Below, piece by piece: positions 34,327 through 43,294 of a DNA stretch of 64,000 nucleotides. The notes beneath the pieces were generated by a model. The model did no database searches. It had not been told where the DNA came from and saw nothing but the letters and a program-made list of their open reading frames with translations. Position 1 is the stretch's first letter; every line of letters starts with the position of its first letter. Source of the stretch: Gammaproteobacteria bacterium. GTDB lineage: Bacteria; Pseudomonadota; Gammaproteobacteria; Steroidobacterales; GCA-2729495. Location of the stretch: contig JASLMV010000008.1 of NCBI GenBank assembly GCA_030746435.1, positions 1-64,000 on the forward strand, read 5' to 3'. The translations under genes and the position numbers were made by a program.

Positions 34327-35037
34327 TCAGTAAGGCAACACCGAACCGTCGTAGGCCAGAAGCTGGCCGAGGTGCTGCTCGCCGAGTTTGTCGATAACAC
34401 GAATAATGCCTGCTACGGCCTCCTCCGCGCCGATATCGGCATTCGGTCCGCCCATATCCGTCCGCACCCAGCCGGGATGCATTGCGACCGCGAGTATGCC
34501 GCGGTCTTTGAGGTCGATGCCCAGCGAATGCATCACCATGTTCACCGCCGCCTTGCTGGTCCGGTAGGCATACAATCCCCCATCGGTATTCAGGCCGTGC
34601 GAACCCAACATGCTCGAAAGGGTGACGATTTTCTTCTGGTCGCTCGCCGCCACGTGCCCGACGAACGCCTCCGCCATCTTCATCGGCCCGAACACGTTGA
34701 CCCGGAGTACCTGCGCCCAGTCCTCGAAATCGGAGTTGCCGAAGGCCTGATGCTCCGCCCCGCCCCCGGTGAACGGCACCCGGCCGAGGAAACCGGCGTT
34801 GTTCAGCAGTAAGTCTATTGCCGTGCCTTCGAGTCCTGTGGCCAACGTATCGATCGCCGCATGGTCCGCCACATCCAGCGTATGCAATTGCACTGACCGG
34901 TACTTATCGGCCAGCGCCTGTAATTCACCGGAAACCACCCGGCAACAGGCGAGCACGTCCCAGCCCCGCCGCGCGTACTGGCGCACGAACTCCAGTCCCA
35001 GTCCCCGATTGGCTCCCGTAATCAAGACTGTACTCAT
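34327..35037 (-). CDS. Short-chain dehydrogenase/reductase
   Basis: NAD(P)-dependent oxidoreductase of 236 residues. TVLITGANRGLGLEF at residues 3-17 is the dinucleotide-binding motif, NNAG follows at about 79-82, and the active site is YRTSKAAVNM with an upstream serine in LSSMLG. It resembles the sniffer/C-factor-like group. As first gene of the SDR-MFS-dctQM operon and divergent from an aldehyde dehydrogenase, it probably oxidises an alcohol or reduces a ketone from the imported substrate. Confidence 0.85.
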   Translation of the reverse strand: MSTVLITGANRGLGLEFVRQYARRGWDVLACCRVVSGELQALADKYRSVQLHTLDVADHAAIDTLATGLEGTAIDLLLNNAGFLGRVPFTGGGAEHQAFGNSDFEDWAQVLRVNVFGPMKMAEAFVGHVAASDQKKIVTLSSMLGSHGLNTDGGLYAYRTSKAAVNMVMHSLGIDLKDRGILAVAMHPGWVRTDMGGPNADIGAEEAVAGIIRVIDKLGEQHLGQLLAYDGSVLPY

Positions 35038-35163
35038 CCGGTTATTCCCGCCTGGCTGGCGACCCTGTGCGCTAAATGGCCGCGATTATTACAAATCCTG
35101 TTGATTTCCGGGTGCAATACCCCGGAAAACGTTGCCGCAGGGCGACTGGCTGTTTAGGATAAA

Positions 35164-35172
35164 GGGGGGGGG
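35164..35172 (+). repeat. Poly-G tract of nine
   Basis: An uninterrupted run of nine G between the divergent SDR and aldehyde dehydrogenase genes, about 100 bases before the latter. It could vary in length by slippage, but nothing shows this, and the tract is not in a coding frame. Confidence 0.6.
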
Positions 35173-35272
35173 AAGGTACCAGGCGGCTGCAGGGTTCGCT
35201 TCGGTGTGAAATGAAAATACATAAATATCTATCCGGCGCAGGAATACGCCGGGCCCATAGCAAGGAATCCTT

Positions 35273-36778
35273 ATGAGCGCTGTAGCAGAAGCGGTTGCAA
35301 TCGCACCCGAAACACGTGAGTTCCTGGACCGTGACCACAAGCTGTTTATCGACGGAAAATGGGTAGACGCCCACTCCGGCGAGAAACACGCTGTTTATGA
35401 TCCGGCGACCGAAGGGCAAATCGCGACTTTCGATGTTGCCGATGAAGTAGACGTCGAAGCAGCCATCGCCGCCGCGCGCAGAGCCTTCAAGGGCGAATGG
35501 TCGACCATGAATTCCTACCAGCGGACGATCCTGCTGACGCGTCTTGCCGATGAAATTGACGCCAACCTCCAGACGCTGGCGGAACTCGAAGTCCTGGACA
35601 ACGGCCAGCCGATGGCGCTCGCCCAGTACACGACGACCTACGCAGCCAATTTCGTCCGCTATTACGCAGGCTGGCCAACCAAGATACACGGCGACACGAT
35701 CCCGGTTTCGCCGATGGGCGTACCCAACGGTGAATCGCTGACCTATACGAGGCGCGAACCGGTCGGGGTCGTCGGCGCCATTATTCCCTGGAATGCGCCG
35801 ATCGCGATGTTCATCCTCAAGCTTGCACCTGCGCTGGCAGCGGGGTGCACGATCATTATCAAACCGGCGGAACTGACGCCGCTGACCGCGCTGAAGCTGT
35901 GCGATCTGATCCAGAAAATCGGCTTTCCTCCCGGTGTCGTCAATGTGATTCCGGGTGCCGGCAGGATCGCCGGAGCGGCCCTGGCGGAGCACCCTGATGT
36001 TGCCAAGATTTCGTTCACCGGCTCGACCGAGGTCGGCCAGAGGATCGTCCAGAGTTGTCTCGGCAACCTGAAGAAGGTCACGCTGGAACTCGGCGGCAAA
36101 TCGCCGGTCGTGGTATTCCCGGATGCTGACCTCGAGGCCGTCAAGGTAGGCGCTATCCGCGCCGCGTTCTTCCTGCAGGGACAGAACTGCATGGCCGGTA
36201 CCCGGTTGTTCGTGCACCAGGACGTCTTCGATGAGGTCGTTCAGGGCGTTGCCGCTATCGCCAATGCCATGAAAATCGGCCCCGGGCTCGACCCGAACAA
36301 TGACCTCGGCCCACTGATTTCAGCCGATCAACGCGAGATCGTGATGAGCTACATACAGGCCGGCAAAGACGAAGGCGCCGAACTGATCTGCGGCGGCGAA
36401 GCGCTGCCCGGCAAGGGCCACTTCGTGCAGCCGACGATATTCGCGCACCCGCACCAGGACATTAAGATCGCCCGCGAGGAGATCTTCGGGCCGGTGCTGT
36501 TCGCACAACCCTTCGGCGACTCCGACCTCCAAGCCATCGCGGCCGAGGCCAACGATTCGATCTACGGCTTGTCGGGCAGCGTCTGGACGAAAGACATTTC
36601 GGTGGGGTTGAAAATGGCCTCACTGATCGATTCAGGGCAGGTCAGCATTAACTGTCACGCGGCCGTTGACCCCGCCATTCCCTTCGGCGGCAACAAGATG
36701 TCAGGCTGGGGGCGGGAATTCGGCCAGGAAGGACTGGAGCCCTACCTCAAGACCAAGTCCACGACGGTTATTTTCTGA
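35273..36778 (+). CDS. Aldehyde dehydrogenase
   Basis: NAD(P)-dependent oxidation of an aldehyde to an acid. The 501-residue protein is standard for the class: Asn174 in IIPWNAPI, Glu272 in LELGGKSP and catalytic Cys306 in GQNCMAG. SFTGSTEVG at about 247-255 lines the cofactor site. It resembles betaine/phenylacetaldehyde-type enzymes, but the substrate cannot be read off. AAGGAA ribosome site. Divergent from the SDR-MFS-TRAP operon, which may supply its substrate. Confidence 0.92.
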   Translation: MSAVAEAVAIAPETREFLDRDHKLFIDGKWVDAHSGEKHAVYDPATEGQIATFDVADEVDVEAAIAAARRAFKGEWSTMNSYQRTILLTRLADEIDANLQTLAELEVLDNGQPMALAQYTTTYAANFVRYYAGWPTKIHGDTIPVSPMGVPNGESLTYTRREPVGVVGAIIPWNAPIAMFILKLAPALAAGCTIIIKPAELTPLTALKLCDLIQKIGFPPGVVNVIPGAGRIAGAALAEHPDVAKISFTGSTEVGQRIVQSCLGNLKKVTLELGGKSPVVVFPDADLEAVKVGAIRAAFFLQGQNCMAGTRLFVHQDVFDEVVQGVAAIANAMKIGPGLDPNNDLGPLISADQREIVMSYIQAGKDEGAELICGGEALPGKGHFVQPTIFAHPHQDIKIAREEIFGPVLFAQPFGDSDLQAIAAEANDSIYGLSGSVWTKDISVGLKMASLIDSGQVSINCHAAVDPAIPFGGNKMSGWGREFGQEGLEPYLKTKSTTVIF

Positions 36779-36801
36779 TCGGCAGCGGTAGTCAAATCTA
36801 T

Positions 36802-36950
36802 CTGTAGGAGCGCCTTTAGCCGCGAACCCACCGAACGAAAACGAAGTTGCGATTGCTGTTGCGGCTGATTCGTGGCCAAGTCGGATATCCCTTCCGCAAC
36901 GGGCAAAATCGGAGAGCATAGTGGGTTCGCGGCTAAAGCCGCTCCTACAG
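36802..36950. repeat. 149-bp element with 30-bp terminal inverted repeats (paired REP / MITE-like)
   Basis: Left arm 36802-36831 and right arm 36921-36950 are inverted copies that differ at one position of 30; the shared core is TGTAGGAGCGGCTTTAGCCG-like. The 89-base interior has no open frame of interest. The element lies between the convergent aldehyde dehydrogenase and aldo/keto reductase genes, 19 bases after the latter's stop, as REP doublets often do. A single shorter relative lies at 23946-23966. Such elements are usually mobilised by a RAYT transposase, not seen here. Confidence 0.85.
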
Positions 36951-36969
36951 GTAAACGCATGCTGCCGGA

Positions 36970-38013
36970 CTAAGGTTCCACCTGGTCACATTTCTCCCCG
37001 TGCATCATGGTGCGGTAGAAATCGGTCTGGAACAGTGAGGCCGGATAGGTTGGCGGCGGTGGCGCCAGAATGTCCAATTCGTCGATCTGCGTCTGATTCA
37101 GGCTTATATCAAGGCAGGCCATGTTGGCATCGAACTGCTCGAGGCTGCGCGCACCGAGTATCGGTATCACCTTGCCCTGTGGCCGTTGGAGCAACCACGC
37201 AAGCGCCAGGGCGACCGGTTCGCAACCGGCCGCTGCGGCCAGCTTTGTCAGCCCCTCCGCGATCGCCAGCCGCTGGTCTGCGAGCATCGCCGGGCCGTAG
37301 GATGCAAGCTTGAGGCGCGCGTCGTCAGCCGCCGCCCGGCTGGCATTCCGGTTGTACTTGCCGGTCAGCAGGCCACCTGCAAGCGGGCTCCAGGCCGTCA
37401 GCGCCATATCGTGTGCCACCGCCAGGTCGAAAAAGTCAGCCTCGATACTCCGTTCCACGAGGTTGTAGTGAAGCTGAAGGGCGGTAAACGGTGTGAGGTT
37501 GCGCTCTGCTGCGAGCGTGTTGGCCTCGGCTATATACCAGGCCGGCAGGTTGGACGCACCGACATGCAGGACCTTACCTGATCGCACGAGGTCGTCGAGA
37601 GCGCGCATGACCTCGTCCACCCGCGTGATCTGGTCCCACCCGTGCACCCAGTAAATATCCAGGTAATCAGTATTCAGGCGCTGCAGACTGGCCTCCAGCG
37701 CCTGCACCATGTTCTTGCGGTGGTTGCCACTGCAGTTCGGCTCGGCCAGGTTCGTGCTCATGCTGTATTTGCTGGCAACGATTACCTGCTCACGCTCACC
37801 CGCAATAAATTCGCCGAGCATGCGCTCGCTGGTGCCCCGGGTATAAATATTGGCTGTATCGAGGAAATTGCCGCCGGCCTCACGATAACGGCCGTATATT
37901 TTGCGCGAGACCTCTTTGGACGCACCCGTCCCCAGATCCTCGCCGAAGGTCATTGTGCCGAGGCACAACTCAGAAACCCGGAGCCCGCTTCGCCCTAATA
38001 TTTTATATTTCAT
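36970..38013 (-). CDS. Aldo/keto reductase
   Basis: NADPH-dependent carbonyl reductase with a TIM-barrel fold. The 347 residues carry the full catalytic tetrad: Asp52 and Tyr57 (LDTANIYTRG), Lys82 (VASKYSM) and His124 (YWVHGWD). The C-terminal part has the cofactor segment VIPILGARSLEQFDANM. It resembles the YajO/YghZ-like or potassium-channel-beta-related group. Convergent to the aldehyde dehydrogenase; substrate unknown. Confidence 0.9.
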   Translation of the reverse strand: MKYKILGRSGLRVSELCLGTMTFGEDLGTGASKEVSRKIYGRYREAGGNFLDTANIYTRGTSERMLGEFIAGEREQVIVASKYSMSTNLAEPNCSGNHRKNMVQALEASLQRLNTDYLDIYWVHGWDQITRVDEVMRALDDLVRSGKVLHVGASNLPAWYIAEANTLAAERNLTPFTALQLHYNLVERSIEADFFDLAVAHDMALTAWSPLAGGLLTGKYNRNASRAAADDARLKLASYGPAMLADQRLAIAEGLTKLAAAAGCEPVALALAWLLQRPQGKVIPILGARSLEQFDANMACLDISLNQTQIDELDILAPPPPTYPASLFQTDFYRTMMHGEKCDQVEP

Positions 38014-38232
38014 GATCTTATCTGCTTTTTATAAATTTAATCTTATACTGAAGTCAGCTATAAAACCCAACTTAGACTGGAAAACAAACAGTTACAGCCA
38101 GCCAAGACGGAGTTCCAGCTGACAATATTCTTAATTAACGAATCTAAACTTTTGCCTGCAAACGCTAAACTAAGCCAAAATATGCCTAAACAATAGCCCT
38201 GAAAATAACAACGGTAACCAGAGGGAGATGCC

Positions 38233-39108
38233 ATGCAACACGAAACCGCTGCAGAAGTCGCAGAGGAAGCCGCCCCGGCAATTGACTATACCAACCCCGA
38301 CCAGCTCATGGTCCTGATCCAGGAACAGGGCACCGATATCGGGTTGAAGCTCGTCTCCGCGATACTCATCTTCCTGATCGGTCGCTGGGTAGCCAAACTC
38401 ATCGTCAATGCCGTCAGGAAAGCACTCGACAAGACTGACATGGAGGACACCCTGGAGCGTTTCCTCTGCAACATGCTGAACTCGATACTCCTGGTCGTGG
38501 TGATTATCGCGGCTATCGGCGCGCTCGGGGTCGAGACGACGTCGCTGTTAACGGTAGTTGGCGCTGCCGGCCTGGCCGTCGGCCTGGCCCTGCAGGGCTC
38601 GCTGTCCAACTTTGCGTCCGGCGTGCTGATCGTGATGTTCCGCCCCTACAAGGTTGGCGATGTCATCGATGCGGCCGGTGTGGTCGGCAAAGTGGTTGAA
38701 GTACAGATATTCACCACCGTCCTGCACACCCCGGATAACCGGAAGATCATTGTGCCCAACAGCCAGATCATGGGCGGCATCATCACCAACATCACGGCCA
38801 ACGATACCCGGCGCGTGGACCTGGTATTCGGCTGCGGTTATGACGATGACATCGATAAGGTCTACAAGACGCTGCAGGACGTAATCAACGCGGACGACCG
38901 CATTCTGCAGGATCCGGCGCCAACCATCGACCTGAACACTCTTGCCGACAGCAGCGTGAACTTCAACGTACGCCCGTGGTGCAAGAAAGAGGATTACTGG
39001 GGCGTGTACAACGGCGTGACCGAACAGGTGAAGCGCAAGTTCGACGAGGCAGGCATCAGCATCCCCTACCCGCAAAGCGACGTGCATATGTATACGCACG
39101 AAGCGTAA
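38233..39108 (+). CDS. mscS: Small-conductance mechanosensitive channel
   Basis: Inner-membrane channel opened by membrane tension, protecting against osmotic downshock. The 291-residue protein has three N-terminal helices. The pore helix TM3 (VGAAGLAVGLALQGSLSN, about 112-129) has the Gly/Ala packing pattern of MscS, followed by FASGVLIVMFRPYKVGDVI of the beta domain. GAGGGAG ribosome site. Length matches E. coli MscS. An intrinsic terminator lies directly downstream. Confidence 0.93.
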   Translation: MQHETAAEVAEEAAPAIDYTNPDQLMVLIQEQGTDIGLKLVSAILIFLIGRWVAKLIVNAVRKALDKTDMEDTLERFLCNMLNSILLVVVIIAAIGALGVETTSLLTVVGAAGLAVGLALQGSLSNFASGVLIVMFRPYKVGDVIDAAGVVGKVVEVQIFTTVLHTPDNRKIIVPNSQIMGGIITNITANDTRRVDLVFGCGYDDDIDKVYKTLQDVINADDRILQDPAPTIDLNTLADSSVNFNVRPWCKKEDYWGVYNGVTEQVKRKFDEAGISIPYPQSDVHMYTHEA

Positions 39109-39135
39109 ACACAGACAAACAACGCAACAATAAAT

Positions 39136-39157
39136 GGCCCCGACAGGGGCCGTTTTT
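39136..39157 (+). terminator. Intrinsic terminator after mscS
   Basis: GGCCCC and GGGGCC form a 6-bp stem around a four-base GACA loop, followed by G and five T. It lies about 27 bases after the mscS stop and just before the end of the convergent cytochrome gene. Confidence 0.85.
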
Positions 39158-39177
39158 GTAATTGAATACCGCTTTTT

Positions 39178-39789
39178 CTATACGCAGGGGTTGAACGGCT
39201 GCTCGCCTTCCTGCGGCTCGGGCAATGGCGATATCGTTTCGTCCGAGGGCGCCCCGGGCGCTGTCATATGAAGCAGGTATTCGACGATCATCTGATTGCG
39301 CTTGTCGCACATGTCGTAAAGGATCATAGGCGGATACCGCATCCGGTTTCCGGGCACCATTGTGTGCGGGTCCTCGATAAATGCCTGCATCAGGTCTGGG
39401 GTCCAGACGAAGCCAGACTCACGCAATTCTATAAATGAGTCCGAATAGGGGAAGTGATCTACAACAGCCGCAGGACTGCCGAATATGCGATACAGGTTGG
39501 GGCCAACCCTGTTGTGACCTTCCTGATCCAGGGTATGACAAAAACGACACCAATTGTATGCCGCCTTCATCTCAGACATTTCCAGTTCTGTACGTTCGGG
39601 TAACGACTGCGCATAAAAATCCGGCATATCCTTGTCTGCCAGAAGTGACTGAATGTCGGCTTTGCTGAACTCCTGGTCGGAGCCAAAGGGCGTAACCCCG
39701 AACCAGAGGTACGGAAAATACAGCGCGAGCGCGAGCAGTCCGCCGAGCATGACGACGATATTGATTTTTGCTGTGGCCGAGACGCTCAT
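39178..39789 (-). CDS. Membrane-anchored monoheme cytochrome c
   Basis: A 203-residue periplasmic electron carrier. I start it at ATG 39789, which overlaps the upstream cytochrome b stop (ATGA). Residues about 9-28 form an N-terminal anchor. The heme site is CRFCH (81-85), RVGPNLYRIFG follows as in class I cytochromes, and Met150 in PGNRM is the likely axial ligand. Two extra cysteines occur in the C-terminal part (MCDKRNQ and NPCV end). Together with the cytochrome b561-like gene it should form a quinol- or b-heme-to-c-heme chain. Confidence 0.87.
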   Translation of the reverse strand: MSVSATAKINIVVMLGGLLALALYFPYLWFGVTPFGSDQEFSKADIQSLLADKDMPDFYAQSLPERTELEMSEMKAAYNWCRFCHTLDQEGHNRVGPNLYRIFGSPAAVVDHFPYSDSFIELRESGFVWTPDLMQAFIEDPHTMVPGNRMRYPPMILYDMCDKRNQMIVEYLLHMTAPGAPSDETISPLPEPQEGEQPFNPCV

Positions 39790-40331
39790 CAGACTTGCTC
39801 CCCCGGTAACAGCCGTCGCCAGCCCGCTTTGTATTTGCGGTTCTGCCACCAGCCCAGCACCAACCAGACGGTAATCAGCATGAGGTAATAAAACGCCAGC
39901 GCGCTGTGCGTATAGCCCGTGGATACGCGCAGAGGTTCCGAGGTCTCGGCCAGCTGCGGGAATATGCCGCCGAAGAAATTGACCTGCCGGGCTTCCCCCC
40001 AGGCGTAGAAAATGCCGATCAGAAATTCAAGTGCGAACACCAGGATCAGCGTAAAAAGTATCGCCCTGCTATAGGTGAAGGAATCTTCCGGCAGGCCTTC
40101 GGGCGGTCGCGGTTTGGGCCCGGCGGCGAACCAGTACAACCGTATCAGGCACAAGGCACCGATGATCCAACCCAGGCTGTCGTGCCAGAGTTGCACATTT
40201 TCGCGTTCCCCCAACGGCGTGCGCGGCAGGTAGTTGACGTTGATAAACAGTGCTAAAAAGATGATGAATATCGCCCAGCCCAGGATCGTTGCCGTACGAT
40301 CCTGGATGCCGGGTGCTGCTGGCTGATTCAT
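39789..40331 (-). CDS. Cytochrome b561-like membrane protein
   Basis: A 180-residue, four-helix membrane protein of the cytochrome b561/Ni-Fe-hydrogenase b type. Likely heme-ligand histidines lie in LWHDSLGW (helix 2) and GYTHSALAFYY (helix 4). It is translationally coupled to the downstream cytochrome c. The partner dehydrogenase, if any, is not adjacent. Confidence 0.82.
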   Translation of the reverse strand: MNQPAAPGIQDRTATILGWAIFIIFLALFINVNYLPRTPLGERENVQLWHDSLGWIIGALCLIRLYWFAAGPKPRPPEGLPEDSFTYSRAILFTLILVFALEFLIGIFYAWGEARQVNFFGGIFPQLAETSEPLRVSTGYTHSALAFYYLMLITVWLVLGWWQNRKYKAGWRRLLPGEQV

Positions 40332-40557
40332 GCGGGATTCCCTGGTGTTGTTAGCCCGTCGGTGCGGGCCATACTAACGGATGCGGAATTGCTGTGCAGC
40401 GCCGCATTATGCCAGCCCAGGCTCCGCGGGGCACCCCTGAAACCCTTGTGTTACAAGGGCTGCAGAAATTTGTAACAAATCCTTGTTCACCTATTGGAAT
40501 TGACCGCCAAGCAGATTACTATCATCCACCAGTCGGTCATTTAGAATAAGAATAAAA

Positions 40558-41382
40558 ATGAGTTCAACTCGCCCGATACGTGCCCTGCTGAGGGGCCTCG
40601 AAGTCCTCCACGTACTCAACCGCCACAATGGTGCGACCGTATCCGAAGTGGCCGGTGAGATCGATCTGCCACGCACCACAACCTATCGAATCCTGGAAAC
40701 GCTGTGCGTTGCCGGCTACGCCTACCGGGCGGCCAGTGACGACCGTTACCGGCTGACGATCATGGTCCGCGGCCTGAGTGACGGTTTTGATGATGAAGCC
40801 TGGGTCACACTGGTTGCGCGCGAGTACCTCTATGACCTCTGCCAGGAACTGGTCTGGCCCTGTGCAATTGCGACACTGTCCGGTAACACGATGCTGATCA
40901 GGCAAACCACCGATCACCGCAGCCCGCTGGCCGTAGAGAAACGCGGGCCGGGATTCAGGGTGAATATCCTGACGTCGGCTTCCGGTCTTTGTTACCTGTC
41001 GTTCTGCCCCAAAGAACAGCGCGACACCCTGCTGGAGATGCTGACCAAGTCCAAAGAACCGCAGAATGCTGCAGCCCGCAACAAGAAAAAGGTTTACGAA
41101 ACTCTCGTTGATACCCGTAAAAACGGCTACGCCATCTGGCACCGTAAACGCCGGGTAGCCGACGAAACCAGCCTGGCCGTGCCGATAATCATCGAAGACC
41201 GGCTGCTTGCTGTTCTCATGATGCGCTTTGCCAGTACGGCGGTACCGGAGGCCGAAGCCATCCAGCGGTTCGTACCGAGGCTGCGAAGAACAGCCCGGGA
41301 CATCGCTGAGGAGTTCCTGCGCCAGCACCAGCGTGAACCGATCGCCTCACCGACCATAACCGCCGTCGCCGTAAATTCCTGA
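40558..41382 (+). CDS. IclR-family transcriptional regulator (MhpR-like)
   Basis: A 274-residue regulator. An N-terminal winged helix-turn-helix covers about residues 8-65 (GATVSEVAGEIDLPRTTTYR), and an IclR effector domain follows, with TSASGLCYLSFC around 138-149 and a late RRVADETSLAVPI segment. It resembles MhpR, the activator of 3-hydroxyphenylpropionate catabolism, but the neighbours (cytochromes, Sel1 proteins) give no target. It could act on the catabolic island 3-12 kb downstream. No strong ribosome site is seen. Confidence 0.85.
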   Translation: MSSTRPIRALLRGLEVLHVLNRHNGATVSEVAGEIDLPRTTTYRILETLCVAGYAYRAASDDRYRLTIMVRGLSDGFDDEAWVTLVAREYLYDLCQELVWPCAIATLSGNTMLIRQTTDHRSPLAVEKRGPGFRVNILTSASGLCYLSFCPKEQRDTLLEMLTKSKEPQNAAARNKKKVYETLVDTRKNGYAIWHRKRRVADETSLAVPIIIEDRLLAVLMMRFASTAVPEAEAIQRFVPRLRRTARDIAEEFLRQHQREPIASPTITAVAVNS

Positions 41383-41399
41383 ATAGCAGGCCGCTTCGA

Positions 41400-42257
41400 T
41401 TACGATGCTTCGCTAAGCCACTCGTCGGCGAGCCGCCGAGCCTCGGCGATTTCGTCCGCCGTCATGTAGTTGGCATTGATGATGCTCATGAACGGCGCTT
41501 CGTCGGGCCGCTGTGCTTCGAGTACGTAATGCAGTTTTTGCGCCTCGACCCGGTCAACCGGTGTCGCCTGCCCAAGCTGTAACAGCAGCGCCAGATCTGA
41601 CAGACCGGACGAAAGATTGCTATCGGCAGCCTTGCGCATCCACTTGATCGCCTCATCGTAGTTCTGCGGCGTGCCCACGCCGGAAATATAGGCGATGGCC
41701 ATGTAGAAATAACCCCGCGTATTGCCCTTGTCGGCCTGGCGCTTGAACTCCGCAAATATCTCCGCGTCCGTACGCACTTCCGTTTCCTTCGATTGGTAGG
41801 ACTCGAGCATCACGACGTCCGCATCAGGTCCGCCCAACTCCCGCGCCCTCGCCTGCCACTCGTCCGCTTTTGCATCGTCCTGCGGCAGGCCCAGCCCGCG
41901 CCGGTAGCCGAGCGCGACATATTTAATGGCGTGCGGATGATCGCTCTCGGCAGCTTTCAGGTACAAAGCCATCGCTTTCTCGTAGCTTTGAGGCACACCC
42001 CGGCCGCTGAAATACATCGACCCCAGCGCCTTGGTCGCGTTCACGTGACCGTTGTCAGAAGCCCGCTGCCACCAGTAGGCACACTTGTCGTTGTTGCGTG
42101 CGACGCCTATACCGCCCTCGTACATCCCGCCCAACTGCATCTGCGCCACGGCGTTATCGTTTTCGGCAGCGATAAGGATATCAGTCAGGTCGTCAGCTGG
42201 GGCCGACGTCGAAAATAGAATGGCCACGATCGAAAGCGAAACGGCAAGAACACGCAT
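41400..42257 (-). CDS. Secreted Sel1-repeat protein 1
   Basis: A 285-residue protein with a signal peptide (about 1-22, MRVLAVSLSIVAILF, then SAPADD) and several Sel1/TPR-like repeats (AQMQLGGMYEGGIGVARN, LGSMYFSGRGVPQSYEKA, VALGYRRGLGLPQDDAKA). Such alpha-solenoids serve protein-protein interactions in the periplasm. It is a close paralogue of the next gene upstream at 42384, clearly a tandem duplication. No enzymatic motif. Confidence 0.88.
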   Translation of the reverse strand: MRVLAVSLSIVAILFSTSAPADDLTDILIAAENDNAVAQMQLGGMYEGGIGVARNNDKCAYWWQRASDNGHVNATKALGSMYFSGRGVPQSYEKAMALYLKAAESDHPHAIKYVALGYRRGLGLPQDDAKADEWQARARELGGPDADVVMLESYQSKETEVRTDAEIFAEFKRQADKGNTRGYFYMAIAYISGVGTPQNYDEAIKWMRKAADSNLSSGLSDLALLLQLGQATPVDRVEAQKLHYVLEAQRPDEAPFMSIINANYMTADEIAEARRLADEWLSEAS

Positions 42258-42383
42258 AATAATATCCTCCGTAGTTGCCAGCCCTGGTCTGGACGATTGT
42301 TGTTTGGTGCAGGGTCCAAATTCTTAAGCTATAGATAGCACGAACCACCTGCGCTGGCTAATCCTTGGGCTTGACCGAGCATT

Positions 42384-43256
42384 TTAGCTGTCGGACTGTT
42401 TTTCGCCCCAGGCTTTGAGCCACGCATCGGCTTGGGCGCGGGCTTCGGCTAATTGCCCTTCGTTCATGTACTTGGCGTTGACCTCACTAAGAAAAGGTTC
42501 GTCATCTGGCAGCAGCGCTGCGAGCACGTAATACCATTTTTGGGCTTCGACACGGTTCACTGGCATGCCTTGTCCGAGCTGGTGGAATAATCCCAGGTGA
42601 CGGACGCCAGAGGTCACACCCCGTTCGGCCGCCTCACGCGCCCATTTTTCGGCCTCAATGTAGTTCCGCGCCACGCCGGTGCCGGAAGTGTACGCGACGC
42701 TGACATAATAGAATCCGCGTGCATTTCCGTCTTCCGATTGGCGCAAAAATTCTGTAAAAATTTCTTCTTCGGTTTGCAGTTCTCTTTCCTTCGACTGCAT
42801 TGAATCCAGAAACACGACATCGGCATTCGGGCCTTCCAACTCGGCTGCCTTTGCAGCCCATTCGGCGGCTTTGGCATCATCCTGTGGCAGCCCGAGGCCG
42901 CGCTTGTAGCCCAACGCGACAAACTTAATCGCATGTGGATGGCCGTGCTCGGCTGCAAACAAATGAAGTTCCATGCCTTTTTTTAAATCTTGCGGCACTC
43001 CACGACCGCTTATATACATGGACCCCAGTCCCTTGGCGATATCGATATACCCATTGTCCAGCGCGCGATGCCACCAATAGACTGCGCGGGCATCATTGAG
43101 CGCAACCCCCATACCGTGTTCGTGCATACCGCCCAAAGTCAGTTGTGCCTGGACATTGTCGTTTTCGGCGGCGACGAGTATGTCTGTCAGGTCATCACTG
43201 TTTACGTTCCCCGCGCTCAGCAGAAACGCGAGCACAACAATCATTCTCTGGGTCAT
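42384..43256 (-). CDS. Secreted Sel1-repeat protein 2
   Basis: A 290-residue paralogue of the gene at 41400, in the same orientation. It starts at ATG 43256 with a GGGGGA ribosome site, has a signal peptide (MTQRMIVVLAFLLSA then GNVNSDD), and then the same repeat order (LGGMHEHGMGVALN, LGSMYISGRGVPQDLKKG, VALGYKRGLGLPQDDAKA). The two differ mainly in the first and last repeats, which suggests related but distinct partners. Confidence 0.88.
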   Translation of the reverse strand: MTQRMIVVLAFLLSAGNVNSDDLTDILVAAENDNVQAQLTLGGMHEHGMGVALNDARAVYWWHRALDNGYIDIAKGLGSMYISGRGVPQDLKKGMELHLFAAEHGHPHAIKFVALGYKRGLGLPQDDAKAAEWAAKAAELEGPNADVVFLDSMQSKERELQTEEEIFTEFLRQSEDGNARGFYYVSVAYTSGTGVARNYIEAEKWAREAAERGVTSGVRHLGLFHQLGQGMPVNRVEAQKWYYVLAALLPDDEPFLSEVNAKYMNEGQLAEARAQADAWLKAWGEKQSDS

Positions 43257-43294
43257 GGTTTTCCCCCTTATCGAAAAGCGCATTTTTTTGTTTG

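Noticed and set aside
35072-36217. 381-codon frame antisense to the aldehyde dehydrogenase
   Set aside because: The sense strand has an intact active site; the antisense protein resembles nothing.
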